Shown one piece after another: positions 1-8,173 of a DNA stretch of 64,000 nucleotides. The position numbers were made by a program, and so were the translations under genes. The notes beneath the pieces were generated by a model. The model searched no databases. It was not told the DNA's origin and worked only from the letters and a program-made list of their open reading frames with translations. Origin of the DNA: JBCCGI01 sp039029355. GTDB taxonomy: Bacteria > Planctomycetota > UBA1135 > GCA-002686595. How positions within the stretch are numbered: the first letter of the stretch is position 1; the number at the start of each line of letters is the position of its first letter. The stretch covers positions 1-64,000 of the forward strand of contig JBCCGI010000014.1 of NCBI GenBank assembly GCA_039029355.1, given 5' to 3'.

Positions 1-1
1 C

Positions 2-373
2 CTCGAGCTCGACGGCACGCTGACGATGGACGAGACCGAGTTCGATGAGAAGCTCGCGGCGAACCCCGACCTGCTCGCCTCGCTCTTCACCGACTCGGAC
101 AGCGGCCTGATGGTCGCGCTCGAAGACGCGATCGAGGGAATGGTCGACGACTCGACCGACGTGTTCGGCAACGAGCTGCCGGGGGCCTTTGAGCGGCGCC
201 GCGACACGCTCGAGAGCCTCAACGACGACCTCGACGATCAGATCGAGCAGCTCGAATACAACATCGGGCAGAAGGAGGCGACGCTCATCCAGCAGTTCAG
301 TGCGCTGGAGGAGCTCATGGCGGGGCTCAATTCCCAGGGGCAGTATCTCGCCAACGCGCTGAGTCAGCTCTAA
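2..373 (+). CDS. fliD: Flagellar hook-associated protein 2 (FliD), C-terminal part
   Basis: The frame is open from the first bases, so this is the last ~123 residues of a gene that starts outside the window. FliD is the filament cap that helps flagellin subunits fold onto the growing tip. The visible part has the FliD C-terminal pattern: a DGTLTMDE strand, a KLAANPDLLASLF helix, then a long heptad-like helix (SLNDDLDDQIEQLEYNIGQK) that forms the coiled-coil leg, ending in QYLANALSQL. It is followed 16 bases later by fliS, the usual fliD-fliS order. The family assignment is firm; the length and N-terminus cannot be judged. Confidence 0.93.
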   Translation, partial: LELDGTLTMDETEFDEKLAANPDLLASLFTDSDSGLMVALEDAIEGMVDDSTDVFGNELPGAFERRRDTLESLNDDLDDQIEQLEYNIGQKEATLIQQFSALEELMAGLNSQGQYLANALSQL

Positions 374-389
374 CCACGTACCCAACCGA

Positions 390-785
390 ATGAACTCGTA
401 CACCTCCGCCGCCGACGCTTACCGGCAGGCGACTTTCGAGAACGCTCCTCCGATCAAGATCGTGAGGCTGATGTACCAGGGGGCGATGCGCTTCCTGGAC
501 GAAGCACTGACGATGGGCGCCGAAGCCGACCCGACGCGCTTTCGGGATCGGCTGAACCGCGCCGAGGCGGTGATCGTGGAGCTTCGTATCTCCCTCGAGC
601 CGGACTACGCGCCCGAGCTTTGCCGGGAGCTGGAACGCCTCTACCTCTTCGCGGAAGACGCGATCCACCAGGCGATTCAGAGCGGCGATGTCGAGCCGCT
701 CTACGGCGCGAAGCGCGTGCTTTCGTCGCTGTTCGAAGCCTGGCAGGAGATCGAGCTCCGCGAGCAAGACAAGGAAGCCGCGTAG
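390..785 (+). CDS. fliS: Flagellar export chaperone FliS
   Basis: This 131-residue all-helical protein has the usual FliS size (about 125-135 aa). FliS binds the C-terminus of flagellin in the cytosol and keeps it unpolymerised until export. The N-terminal Y-xx-AADAYRQATFENA stretch, the PPIKIVRLMYQGAMRFLDEA helix (typical FliS: P..LI.MLYDGAI..L..A) and the late LYLFAEDAIHQAI segment match the family. It lies directly after fliD and 2 bases before the next gene, consistent with one transcript. Confidence 0.93.
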   Translation: MNSYTSAADAYRQATFENAPPIKIVRLMYQGAMRFLDEALTMGAEADPTRFRDRLNRAEAVIVELRISLEPDYAPELCRELERLYLFAEDAIHQAIQSGDVEPLYGAKRVLSSLFEAWQEIELREQDKEAA

Positions 786-787
786 CG

Positions 788-1153
788 ATGACTTCGAGCC
801 TTGAGACACTCCAGGAACTCGCCGGCGAGCTGCGTGCGCTGCTCGACCAGATCGGACCCGAGAACCCACAGCCCTCGGGCTGGGAGTCGACCTGGGGCCG
901 CTGCCAGGAGCTGTTCGAGGCCTACCGAGCGAACGAGCCCGACGCCGGCTCTCTCGACCCGGACGCAAGCGGCGAGCTCGTGCAGACGCTCGAGGACGTC
1001 GTCCGCCTCAACGCGGTCGCGGTCAGCCTCGTCTGCCGCGAAAGCGAGCGCCTCTCGGGCGACCTCCGCCGCTTGGCGGAGGTGAAGCGCCATGTGCGGA
1101 CCACGGCTGCCGCCGCCGCGCCGACCGGCGGCAGCTGCGACCTGAGCGGCTAG
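788..1153 (+). CDS. Small helical protein after fliS, possible FliT/FlgN-type flagellar chaperone
   Basis: This 121-residue protein starts at an ATG two bases after the fliS stop. It is predicted to be mostly helical (LETLQELAGELRALLDQI near the N-terminus, ETLEDVVRLNAV-type helix in the middle) and ends in an Ala-rich, Cys-containing tail. In many genomes the gene after fliS encodes FliT, a short helical export chaperone for FliD, or a FlgN-like protein. Size, fold tendency and position suggest that role, but no diagnostic motif is visible, so the function is an inference from context. Confidence 0.6.
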   Translation: MTSSLETLQELAGELRALLDQIGPENPQPSGWESTWGRCQELFEAYRANEPDAGSLDPDASGELVQTLEDVVRLNAVAVSLVCRESERLSGDLRRLAEVKRHVRTTAAAAAPTGGSCDLSG

Positions 1154-1204
1154 GGAGCCTTCTACCCGCGGCGCGGGTGTCGCAGCGGATAGGCTTGCCG
1201 TCCG

Positions 1205-2281
1205 GTGGCGGACCTCCTGTTCAACGTGGCGATGCTGGCGGTCGACGCCCTGGCGCTCGGCCTTGTGCGGCGCCGACCGCGCGCGGCCGGCGTGGCCGGC
1301 GGAGCGCTGCTGGCGGCGGGCGCCTGCTTCGGGCTCGCCGTCGCCTTCGCCGCGGCGCTCGGGTGGCATCCCATCTTCGCCACCATGCGCTTCTGCGCGT
1401 GGGGCACCTTTCTGCACGGGACGCTTCTGGCGGCGGGTGGAGCGTGGCTGCTGCGGGAGCGGCGGTCCTGGCGGATCGCGCTCGCCTCGCTTGCGCTCGC
1501 GCTCGTCGCGGTCGCCGCGGATGCGTTCCTCATCGAGCCCACCGCGCTCGAGCTGACGCGGCATGAGCTGCGCTCGGCGAAGGTCACGCGGCGCCTGCGC
1601 ATCGGCGTCGTCGCCGACCTGCAGACCGACGCCGTCGGCGGGTACGAACGCCGCGCCATCGAGCTGCTGCTCGCCCAGGAGCCCGACTTGATTTTGCTCC
1701 CGGGCGACTATGTGCACGTCCTCGACCCCGACGAGCGCGAGCGCCAGTGGGCCGCGGTGAACGCGCTCTTCCGCGAGCTCGACCTGCACGCGCCGCTCGG
1801 CGTGTACGCCGTCCAGGGCGACGTGGACCCACGCGGCTGGGAGCGCGTGTTCGATGGCCTCGACGCCGAGCTCTTCCGAGCGACGCGGGCGGTCGACCTC
1901 GACGAGCTGCGGATCACCGGGCTCTCCTACGACGACGGCTCCACGACCTCGGTCCGTGTTCCGGCGGCGGAAGACGGGCGCTTTCACATCGTGGTGGCCC
2001 ATCGCCCCGGCTTTGCGTTCGGCGACGTCGAGGCGGATCTCTTGGTGGCGGGGCACACGCACGGCGGGCAGGTGCGGTTGCCGCTGCTCGGTCCGCCGAT
2101 CACGATGTCGCGGGTTCCGCGCGCGTGGGCGGCGGGGCGAACCGAGCTGGCGGGCGGCCGGACGCTGATCGTGTCGCGCGGGGTGGGGATGGAGCGCGGC
2201 CACGCACCGCGGCTGCGCTTCCTGTGCCGGCCCGAGGTCGTCGTCATCGACGTTCTGCCGGCGGCGGCCAGCGCCGACTAG
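1205..2281 (+). CDS. Membrane-anchored metallophosphoesterase with altered metal-site motifs
   Basis: The 358-aa product starts at GTG. Its first ~110 residues contain three or four hydrophobic helices, followed by a calcineurin-like phosphoesterase domain as in the YkuE type. Visible motifs are D138-L-Q140 in place of the usual D-x-H, LLPGD168, G205-D-V-D208 in place of GNH[D/E], VAH266RP, and GH284TH286GG, which is intact. The missing motif I histidine and the missing GNH Asn/His mean that ligands of one metal site and the catalytic histidine are changed. It may use one metal, have altered chemistry or be inactive. It separates the fliDS cluster from the DUF1800/DUF1501 pair and has no obvious flagellar role. 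Confidence 0.82.
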   Translation: MADLLFNVAMLAVDALALGLVRRRPRAAGVAGGALLAAGACFGLAVAFAAALGWHPIFATMRFCAWGTFLHGTLLAAGGAWLLRERRSWRIALASLALALVAVAADAFLIEPTALELTRHELRSAKVTRRLRIGVVADLQTDAVGGYERRAIELLLAQEPDLILLPGDYVHVLDPDERERQWAAVNALFRELDLHAPLGVYAVQGDVDPRGWERVFDGLDAELFRATRAVDLDELRITGLSYDDGSTTSVRVPAAEDGRFHIVVAHRPGFAFGDVEADLLVAGHTHGGQVRLPLLGPPITMSRVPRAWAAGRTELAGGRTLIVSRGVGMERGHAPRLRFLCRPEVVVIDVLPAAASAD

Positions 2282-2298
2282 GCGCGGAGCCGCGCTGC

Positions 2299-2318
2299 GG
2301 CCGGGCTTAATTCCGGCC
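2299..2318 (+). terminator. Small hairpin after the metallophosphoesterase gene
   Basis: A perfect 6-bp GGCCGG/CCGGCC stem (2299-2304 with 2313-2318) with an 8-base AT-rich loop lies 18 bases after the stop codon. There is no run of T after it, so intrinsic termination is only a suggestion from position. Confidence 0.35.
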
Positions 2319-2411
2319 TGCGCCGCAACCGCAGCGTCGCGCGGTCGGGTTCACGGGTTTGCGGCAGGCCTCCCGCCTCTCTCGCGAACCCCAAGCAACA
2401 ACGAGGATCCG

Positions 2412-4139
2412 ATGGAAGCTCCCAAACCCTTCCTCTCCGAGCCCGATCCGCACATCGAACGAACGCCACCGGAATCCGTCGAGTTCGAGGAGTTCCGGCG
2501 CCTGGCACGCGGGCTGGTGAGGCGGCTTGGCGGCAAGTCCGCCGTGGCCGCCGGCACCGCCGGCCTGACGTGGAGCTCGCTCCTCGGGACGGCCTCGGCC
2601 TCGTCGCCCGCGCCCGTGAACGGGGACTACGACCCGCTGCTCGTGCGCCTCGTCAACCGGGTGTGCGGCTACTTCGAGCAGGACGAGTACAAGCTCGCTC
2701 TCGACCTCGGCTACGAGGGCTACCTCGACCACCACCTCAACCCGGACGCGATCGGCGACCAGGAGCTCGACGACTACATCGCGAACGAGCCTGGGCTGCA
2801 GCTCCTCATCGACGAGGACACCACGGAGAAGATGCTCTATCAGATCGATCCTTCGGGAACGGTCCCCGCGCAGGTCATGAGCAACCTGACCCTGCTGCGG
2901 CGCATCCTGTCCAACAAGCGGCTCTTCGAGCGCATGGTCGAGTTCGCGGACGATCACTTCAGCATCGACATCAAGGCCAAGAGCCTTGGGATCATGAAGC
3001 CGATCGACGACCGCGACGTCATCCGCAAGGAAGCCCTGGGGAGGTTCTTCGACCTCCTGAAGGGCAACATGTACAGCCCGGCGATGCTCGTCTATCTGGA
3101 CAACTTCCAGAACAAGGAGCCGGTCTTCCAGGAGAACTACGCGCGCGAGCTGTTGGAGCTCCACACGCTCGGCGTCGACAACGGCTACGACGAGGACGAC
3201 GTCAAGGACGTGGCGGCGTGCCTGGCGGGCCTCTCGATCAACCTCGACGACGAGTCTCCGGACCTCTACAAGTACCTGCACGTGCCGGCGTACCACGGGA
3301 CCGCGCAGGCCTACAACATCCTCAGCGTCGAGCCGATCTCGATCACGGTCGGCACCGCCGAGGAGCAGGCCGAGGAGATCCTGGTCGGTCTAGCCAACCA
3401 TACGAACACGAAGACCTTCCTCGCCGAGAAGCTCGTCCGCTGGCTCCTGGACTACAACACGCCGTCCACGCTGGTCGACGTGGCGGTCGACGCCTACAAC
3501 GACAACGACGGCCGGATCTCGGAGATCGTCCGCGCGCTCCTCGCGCAGGACGTCCTGCAGGGCGTGGTCAACAGCGGCAGCCTGCTGCTGAAGCGGCCCG
3601 TGCAGCACGCGGCCGGGCTGATGGCGCAGATCAACGCGATCGTTCGCCCGTCGCAGAGCGCGACGAGCCCCGGGCTGACCGTGCTACCGCTGGGATCGCT
3701 GCTCGACGAGATGCGTCGCGCCGGACACACCCCGCACGAGTGGGGGCCGCCGAACGGTCCGCCGCAAGCCGCAGCGCCGTGGGCGAGCGGCGTCGACGCG
3801 CGCTGGCGCGTCGCGTCGAAGATCCTGAGCGCGCCGCAGACCGAGATCTGCGACGGCGACACGGGGCCCGAGCCCTGCCCCAACGAGCTCCCCGGCATCA
3901 ACGTCGAGAACCTCGCGCTGGCTCAGCTGCTCGGCGTCTTCGAGGTCAGCAAGACCGCCGAGCGCCTCAGCGAGGTGCTCACCGGGGGGATGCTCCTCCA
4001 GAACGAGCTCGACGCGATCCAGGAGTACGTCGACGAGACCGTGGAGATGCTGATCGACGGCCAGATCGAGGACCCGTTCATCATCGTGCGCGAGAGCATC
4101 GCGCTGACCGCCTCCGCACCCAGCTACCAGCTCTACTAA
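2412..4139 (+). CDS. DUF1800 family protein
   Basis: This 575-aa protein belongs to the DUF1800 family, a large helical family of unknown biochemical role that is abundant in planctomycetes and is usually encoded beside a DUF1501 protein. Recognisable parts are the N-terminal hydrophobic Ala-rich segment near residues 40-60 (possible membrane anchor or signal), the ENYARELLELHTLGVDNGYDEDDV block typical of the family core, and the later FLAEKLVRWLL segment. The DUF1501 gene follows after 8 bases, so the two are probably co-transcribed. The pair is inserted between two groups of flagellar genes. Export is likely but less clear than for the second pair. Confidence 0.85.
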   Translation: MEAPKPFLSEPDPHIERTPPESVEFEEFRRLARGLVRRLGGKSAVAAGTAGLTWSSLLGTASASSPAPVNGDYDPLLVRLVNRVCGYFEQDEYKLALDLGYEGYLDHHLNPDAIGDQELDDYIANEPGLQLLIDEDTTEKMLYQIDPSGTVPAQVMSNLTLLRRILSNKRLFERMVEFADDHFSIDIKAKSLGIMKPIDDRDVIRKEALGRFFDLLKGNMYSPAMLVYLDNFQNKEPVFQENYARELLELHTLGVDNGYDEDDVKDVAACLAGLSINLDDESPDLYKYLHVPAYHGTAQAYNILSVEPISITVGTAEEQAEEILVGLANHTNTKTFLAEKLVRWLLDYNTPSTLVDVAVDAYNDNDGRISEIVRALLAQDVLQGVVNSGSLLLKRPVQHAAGLMAQINAIVRPSQSATSPGLTVLPLGSLLDEMRRAGHTPHEWGPPNGPPQAAAPWASGVDARWRVASKILSAPQTEICDGDTGPEPCPNELPGINVENLALAQLLGVFEVSKTAERLSEVLTGGMLLQNELDAIQEYVDETVEMLIDGQIEDPFIIVRESIALTASAPSYQLY

Positions 4140-4147
4140 GGCAAGTC

Positions 4148-5512
4148 ATGAAGCAACCGAACCAAGAGAAGGGCAGCGCGAGGAAGCGCTACGAGCTCTC
4201 CCGCCGGCGGTTCCTCGCCAACAGCGGCGCGGTCGCGAGCGCGGCTGCCGCGTCGACGCTTTGGACTCCCAAGCTTGCGATCGGCTCGCAGGGCACGAGC
4301 GTCAGCCCCACGCTGATCGTCATCTTCCTGCGCGGCGGAGCCGACGGGCTCACGTGGGTCGCGCCTGTGAACGACACCTACTACTCGGATCGCCGCGTCG
4401 TGGGTCAGACCCGTATCGAGCCGCCCGGCGCCGGGGCTCGGGGCTGGCTGAACGAGTCCGACGGCTGGGCGCTGCCTCCGGGAGCGGTCGACGAGGCGAC
4501 CAGCGTGGACCTCAAGGTCCCGTACGGCAACGGCGACCTGGTCTTCGTGCACGGCACCGGGCTGACGGGCAACGGCCGCTCGCACTTCGAGGCGATGAAC
4601 TTCCTCGAGTGGGGCATCACGCCCGGCACTCTGCCGCCCGGCACGCCCGGCTGGTTTGCGCGCTACATGGAGGCGCGCATGTCGATGGGAAGCCTGCTCG
4701 GCGTGGGCCTCGGTCCGACGCTGCCGGTCTCGCTGGCCGGCGCGCCGAAGACGAAGGCCGTCGACGACCTGCAGCAGGTCTCGTTCCCCGGTTGGATCGA
4801 GACGGCGGGCTTGCGGCGCACGGCGATCGAGGACTCCTACTCCGGACACCCGAACCTGCTCCTGAAGACGGGCGCCGCGGACGCGTTCGCCGCGCTCGAC
4901 GCGCTCAGCAACGTCACCTATGGCCCCTGCCCGGCCGACTATCCGCGCTATCCCGCGACCCAGCAGATCACGCCGTTCGCGCAGTCCATGTGCGACCTCG
5001 CGACCCTGCTGAAGAGCGGCGCGGTCGAGCTGGACTCCGCGCACCTCAACTTCGGAGGCTGGGACCACCACAACGCCCAGCGCCCGCTCGCCGGTCCCGA
5101 TCCCGACACCTTCTTCACGATGTCGTGGGACGTCTCGAAGACGCTCGCCGCGTTCTACAACGACATGGGCGGCTCCGCGGGCACGTCGAAGTACATCGTC
5201 GCGGTCGTCACCGAGTTCGGTCGCCGCATCGCTGAGAACAACAGCGAGGGCACCGACCACGGCACCGGCGGCGTCGCGATGGTGATGGGTGACGGCGTCA
5301 GCACCGGGGCGTTCGCGGGCAAGGTGTTCTACCGCGACTGGGACGTCCAGGAAGGGATCGAGGAGCTGCTCGATCCGACTCATCCCGAGGATCTCAAGAT
5401 CACGCACGACATCCGGCACGTGCTGGGCGAGATCCTGAACCGGCGCTACGGCATCGGCGGCGTGTTCCCGAACTTCCAGGTGGAAGAGCAGGGGATCGTC
5501 GGTATCGCCTAG
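4148..5512 (+). CDS. DUF1501 family protein with Tat-type signal
   Basis: The ATG at 4148 gives a 454-aa protein with an N-terminal SRRRFLANSG twin-arginine motif followed by an Ala-rich hydrophobic stretch. This predicts export of a folded protein by the Tat system. The body matches DUF1501, which has an alkaline-phosphatase/sulfatase-like fold: LIVIFLRGGADGL near the start, the HFEAMNFLEWG region, the NFGGWDHHNAQ block, and VTEFGRRIAENNSEGTDHG near the C-terminus. The frame is open far upstream, but only this start gives a signal peptide. It partners the preceding DUF1800 gene. Substrate and reaction are not known. Confidence 0.87.
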   Translation: MKQPNQEKGSARKRYELSRRRFLANSGAVASAAAASTLWTPKLAIGSQGTSVSPTLIVIFLRGGADGLTWVAPVNDTYYSDRRVVGQTRIEPPGAGARGWLNESDGWALPPGAVDEATSVDLKVPYGNGDLVFVHGTGLTGNGRSHFEAMNFLEWGITPGTLPPGTPGWFARYMEARMSMGSLLGVGLGPTLPVSLAGAPKTKAVDDLQQVSFPGWIETAGLRRTAIEDSYSGHPNLLLKTGAADAFAALDALSNVTYGPCPADYPRYPATQQITPFAQSMCDLATLLKSGAVELDSAHLNFGGWDHHNAQRPLAGPDPDTFFTMSWDVSKTLAAFYNDMGGSAGTSKYIVAVVTEFGRRIAENNSEGTDHGTGGVAMVMGDGVSTGAFAGKVFYRDWDVQEGIEELLDPTHPEDLKITHDIRHVLGEILNRRYGIGGVFPNFQVEEQGIVGIA

Positions 5513-5683
5513 CCGGCCGAGGTTCCGGAGGACGGCGGCCCCGGCCCGGGGCGGCGCGCATGGGGGTTCCGGGGGGGACCGCGCGCCGCCCGAGGGCGGG
5601 GCCGCTCGTCCGCCGGCTTCCCGGGTTGAGGTGCCCGCGGCGAGCCGGCGCTCAACCTTTCGGGGGATCCCGTCGAAGTCTTA

Positions 5684-5707
5684 GGCGCCCCCGCGGTCGA
5701 GGGCGCC
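5684..5707. repeat. Hairpin in the 289-bp gap before fliO
   Basis: The gap 5513-5801 holds no convincing gene. It contains a perfect 7-bp GGCGCCC/GGGCGCC stem (5684-5690 with 5701-5707) with a 10-base loop. About 17 bases further on there is a shorter dyad, GTCGA/TCGAC (5725-5729 with 5735-5739). Either could be a terminator for the DUF1501 gene or a control element for the export-gate operon. I see no recognisable sigma-28 or sigma-54 promoter here. Confidence 0.35.
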
Positions 5708-5801
5708 GGGCCGAGCGGCTCGGTGTCGAGATCTTCGACAGGCATCCGGCGCCTCCCCACGCGCTTGGTGTCGCGCTCCACGACGGCGGGAGACCACCGC
5801 C

Positions 5802-6290
5802 ATGCTCCCCAACCTCGCGTTCCCCGCGGCCCAGACGGCCGACCTCTCCGGGCTTGCCGGAGCGGAGGGGCCCGACCTCACCCGCTATTTCCTGGTCTGC
5901 GGCTTCCTGCTGCTGCTGATCCTCGCTCTGGCGCTGGGCTTCCGGCGGCTGAGCGCGGCGGGCGGCGGGCGCCGAGGCTCACGGCGCGCGCTGCAGACGC
6001 TCGACGTGCTGTCGCTCGGCAGCCGCCAGCGCGTGGCCGTGGTGCGCTGCTACGACCGCAGCTATCTCCTGGGGCTCGGAGACAAGGAAGTGCGCCTCCT
6101 GGCCGAGCTCGACGCCGACGAGTCCGAGCCCGCCGAGGCGCCCGACGACACCGCGCTGAACGCGGTGGGGCACACCGCCGGCGGCTTCCTGGACGCCCTC
6201 CGCAGCCGCGCGGGCGAGGTGCTGCCTACGCCGGCCCGGGGACGGGCGGCGCGCACCGACTCCCAGCTCGGGAAGGGGGTGCTGGGATGA
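5802..6290 (+). CDS. fliO: Flagellar biosynthetic protein FliO
   Basis: This 162-aa protein has one strong transmembrane segment (YFLVCGFLLLLILALALGF, around residues 27-45). A small cytoplasmic domain follows with the FliO signature: a basic patch, LQTLDVLSLGSRQRVAVVRC and YLLGLGDKEVRLL. FliO helps assemble the FliP ring of the flagellar export gate. A GGGAG element lies about 9 bases before the ATG. Its stop overlaps the start of fliP by 4 bases (ATGA), so it is the first gene of the fliOPQR-flhBA operon. Confidence 0.9.
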   Translation: MLPNLAFPAAQTADLSGLAGAEGPDLTRYFLVCGFLLLLILALALGFRRLSAAGGGRRGSRRALQTLDVLSLGSRQRVAVVRCYDRSYLLGLGDKEVRLLAELDADESEPAEAPDDTALNAVGHTAGGFLDALRSRAGEVLPTPARGRAARTDSQLGKGVLG

Positions 6291-7120
6291 CCACCGGGCT
6301 GCTGCGGCTGATCCTGCTGCTTGGCGTGTTCGCGCTCGGCGCGGCACCCGCGCTCCATGGGCAAGAGGTGGGCGAGGCCGTCGAGGCGGCGGCGGGGCTG
6401 GCCGAGTCCGCGCTCGAGGCGGCCCAACCCGCCGACGACGTGGGCACCGACGAGGCCGAAGGTGGCGGCTTGCGCTTCTCGACCGCGATCGAGATCGCGC
6501 TGCTCCTCACCGTCCTCTCGCTGATCCCCGCCGCGCTCATCACGGTCACGAGCTTCACGCGCATCGTCATCGTGCTGTCGTTCGTGCGCCGCTCGCTCGG
6601 AGTGAACGAGCTGCCGCCCAACCCGGTGATGATCGGGCTGGCGCTGTTCCTCACCTCGTTCGTGATGGCGCCCGTCGCCTCGCGCGTCTATGAGCGGGCC
6701 TACGTGCCGTACGAGGCCGAGGAGCTCGAGGGCGAGGCCGCGGTCCAGACGGCGTGGGGCGAGCTGCGCATGTTCCTGCTCGCGAACACGCGCGAGGGCG
6801 AGCTGCGCCTGTTCGCCGACCTGGCGCGGGTCGAGCCCAAGGACGACGGAACCGAGCTGACCGCCGCGGACCTGCCGTTCCAGGTCGTGGTGCCGGCCTT
6901 CATCCTCAGCGAGCTGAAGACCGCCTTTCAGATGGGCTTCCTGCTGTTCCTGCCCTTCCTGCTGATCGACCTGGTCGTGGCGAGCGTGCTGATCTCCATG
7001 GGCATGTTCATGTTGCCGCCGGTGATGATCTCGACGCCGTTCAAGATCCTGCTCTTCGTGCTCGTGGACGGGTGGCACCTGGTCTGCGAGTCGCTGGTCA
7101 CCTCGTTCCTCGTCACCTAG
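6287..7120 (+). CDS. fliP: Flagellar export gate protein FliP
   Basis: The ATG at 6287 overlaps the fliO stop and gives a 277-aa product. The N-terminus is a cleavable-type signal (LLRLILLLGVFALGAAPAL), as is known for FliP. Conserved blocks are SFTRIVIVLSFVRRSLG, LPPNPVMIGLALFLTSFVMAP, the Asp/Glu-rich linker, and a C-terminal membrane region with PAFILSELKTAFQMGFLLF and MGMFMLPPVMISTPFKILLF. FliP forms the pentameric core of the export gate with FliQ and FliR. The spacer after the signal peptide is Ala/Glu-rich and somewhat long. Confidence 0.96.
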   Translation: MTTGLLRLILLLGVFALGAAPALHGQEVGEAVEAAAGLAESALEAAQPADDVGTDEAEGGGLRFSTAIEIALLLTVLSLIPAALITVTSFTRIVIVLSFVRRSLGVNELPPNPVMIGLALFLTSFVMAPVASRVYERAYVPYEAEELEGEAAVQTAWGELRMFLLANTREGELRLFADLARVEPKDDGTELTAADLPFQVVVPAFILSELKTAFQMGFLLFLPFLLIDLVVASVLISMGMFMLPPVMISTPFKILLFVLVDGWHLVCESLVTSFLVT

Positions 7121-7122
7121 CC

Positions 7123-7401
7123 ATGAGCGATCTTGACATCCGCGTCGTCGACCTCGCGCGCGAGCTGCTGGTGACCGCGCTGATCCTGGGCGGGCCCGTG
7201 CTGCTCGTGGGGCTCGTCGTCGGCGTGGCCGTCAGCTTCTTCCAGGCGCTGACTTCGGTTCAGGAGCAGACGATGAGCCTTGTTCCCAAGATGCTCGCGG
7301 TCGCGGTCGTCGCGCTGCTGCTCCTCGCACCCGCGCTCGGCGTGCTGAAGGACTACTGCATCCGCGTCTTCTCGCAGCTCAACTCGTTCGGACTGAGCTA
7401 G
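7123..7401 (+). CDS. fliQ: Flagellar export gate protein FliQ
   Basis: The ATG at 7123, two bases after the fliP stop, encodes 92 residues with two transmembrane helices, the standard FliQ size and layout. The VSFFQALTSVQEQTMSLVPKM segment between the helices is the family hallmark (typical: FQATTQIQEQTLSFVPKI). FliQ packs around the FliP/FliR core of the export gate in the inner membrane. Confidence 0.96.
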   Translation: MSDLDIRVVDLARELLVTALILGGPVLLVGLVVGVAVSFFQALTSVQEQTMSLVPKMLAVAVVALLLLAPALGVLKDYCIRVFSQLNSFGLS

Positions 7402-7404
7402 GCG

Positions 7405-8172
7405 ATGCTGGTGCCCGGGACCCTTGAAGCCTTCGGGCTGTACGCGACGCGCTCCAGCGCGATGGTCGTGTCGGCGCCGATCCTCGGTGTGGGGACCCGC
7501 TTCTCAAGCTACAAGATCGGGCTGATCGCCCTGGTCTCGCTGTTGATGTACGGCGTTACCGGTGCGCCGCTGGACGCGGGCGTCGACACGCTCTTGTACG
7601 CGGCGATGATGCTGCGCGAGGTGCTGCTCGGGCTGTTCCTGTCGTTCGTGCTGCACCTTGCGATGCTCGTCGTTCGCGTGTCGGGGCACATGATCGGCCA
7701 GGAGATGGGCTTCCTGATCGCCCAGCAGGTCGACCCCGCCACGGGCGTGCGCTCGTCGCTGATCACGACGATGTACGAGTCGATCTTCCTGCTCGGCCTG
7801 CTGGCCCTCAACGGGCACTTCCTGCTGTTCCGCGCGCTGGCCGACTCCTACGAGCGGGCGCCGATCGGCGGCATCGAGTTCAGCCGCGGCTTCACGGCGC
7901 TGGCGGCGGAGATCTTCGGCGACATGTTCGCGGCGGGGCTGGTGTTTGCCGCCCCGGTGATGGTGCTGCTGGTGCTGGTCTCGGCGCTGATCGGACTGCT
8001 GTCGCGGGCGGTGCCGCACCTGAACATCCTCGAGATCGGCTTTTCGATCCGGATCCTGCTCTCGTTCGTGGCCATGTTCCTGTTCGCGCCCCTGCTCGCC
8101 CCGGCGATCGAGAGCGTCTACGACGCCTTCGCCCGCTGGCTCGACGCCGCGCTCGTGGTGATGGAGGGCTAG
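7405..8172 (+). CDS. fliR: Flagellar export gate protein FliR
   Basis: This 255-aa polytopic membrane protein has the usual FliR length (about 255-265 aa). Features are the early LYATRSSAMVVSAPILG, the REVLLGLFLSFVLHLAML block, the GQEMGFLIAQQVDP motif between helices, and the C-terminal AVPHLNILEIGFSIRILLSF segment. It completes the FliPQR gate. It starts 3 bases after fliQ and ends 1 base before flhB. Confidence 0.96.
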   Translation: MLVPGTLEAFGLYATRSSAMVVSAPILGVGTRFSSYKIGLIALVSLLMYGVTGAPLDAGVDTLLYAAMMLREVLLGLFLSFVLHLAMLVVRVSGHMIGQEMGFLIAQQVDPATGVRSSLITTMYESIFLLGLLALNGHFLLFRALADSYERAPIGGIEFSRGFTALAAEIFGDMFAAGLVFAAPVMVLLVLVSALIGLLSRAVPHLNILEIGFSIRILLSFVAMFLFAPLLAPAIESVYDAFARWLDAALVVMEG

Positions 8173-8173
8173 C

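Noticed and set aside
327..968. Long minus-strand frames opposite fliS and its neighbour (and many similar ones, for example 701-2203, 16635-18881, 41299-43764)
   Set aside because: They are antisense to clearly identified genes, are Arg/Val/His-rich and have no recognisable domains. They are shadows of GC-rich codon usage.
5560..5919. Open frame upstream of fliO
   Set aside because: It is Arg/Pro-rich and has no domain; most of it lies in a hairpin-rich intergenic stretch and it overlaps fliO in another frame.
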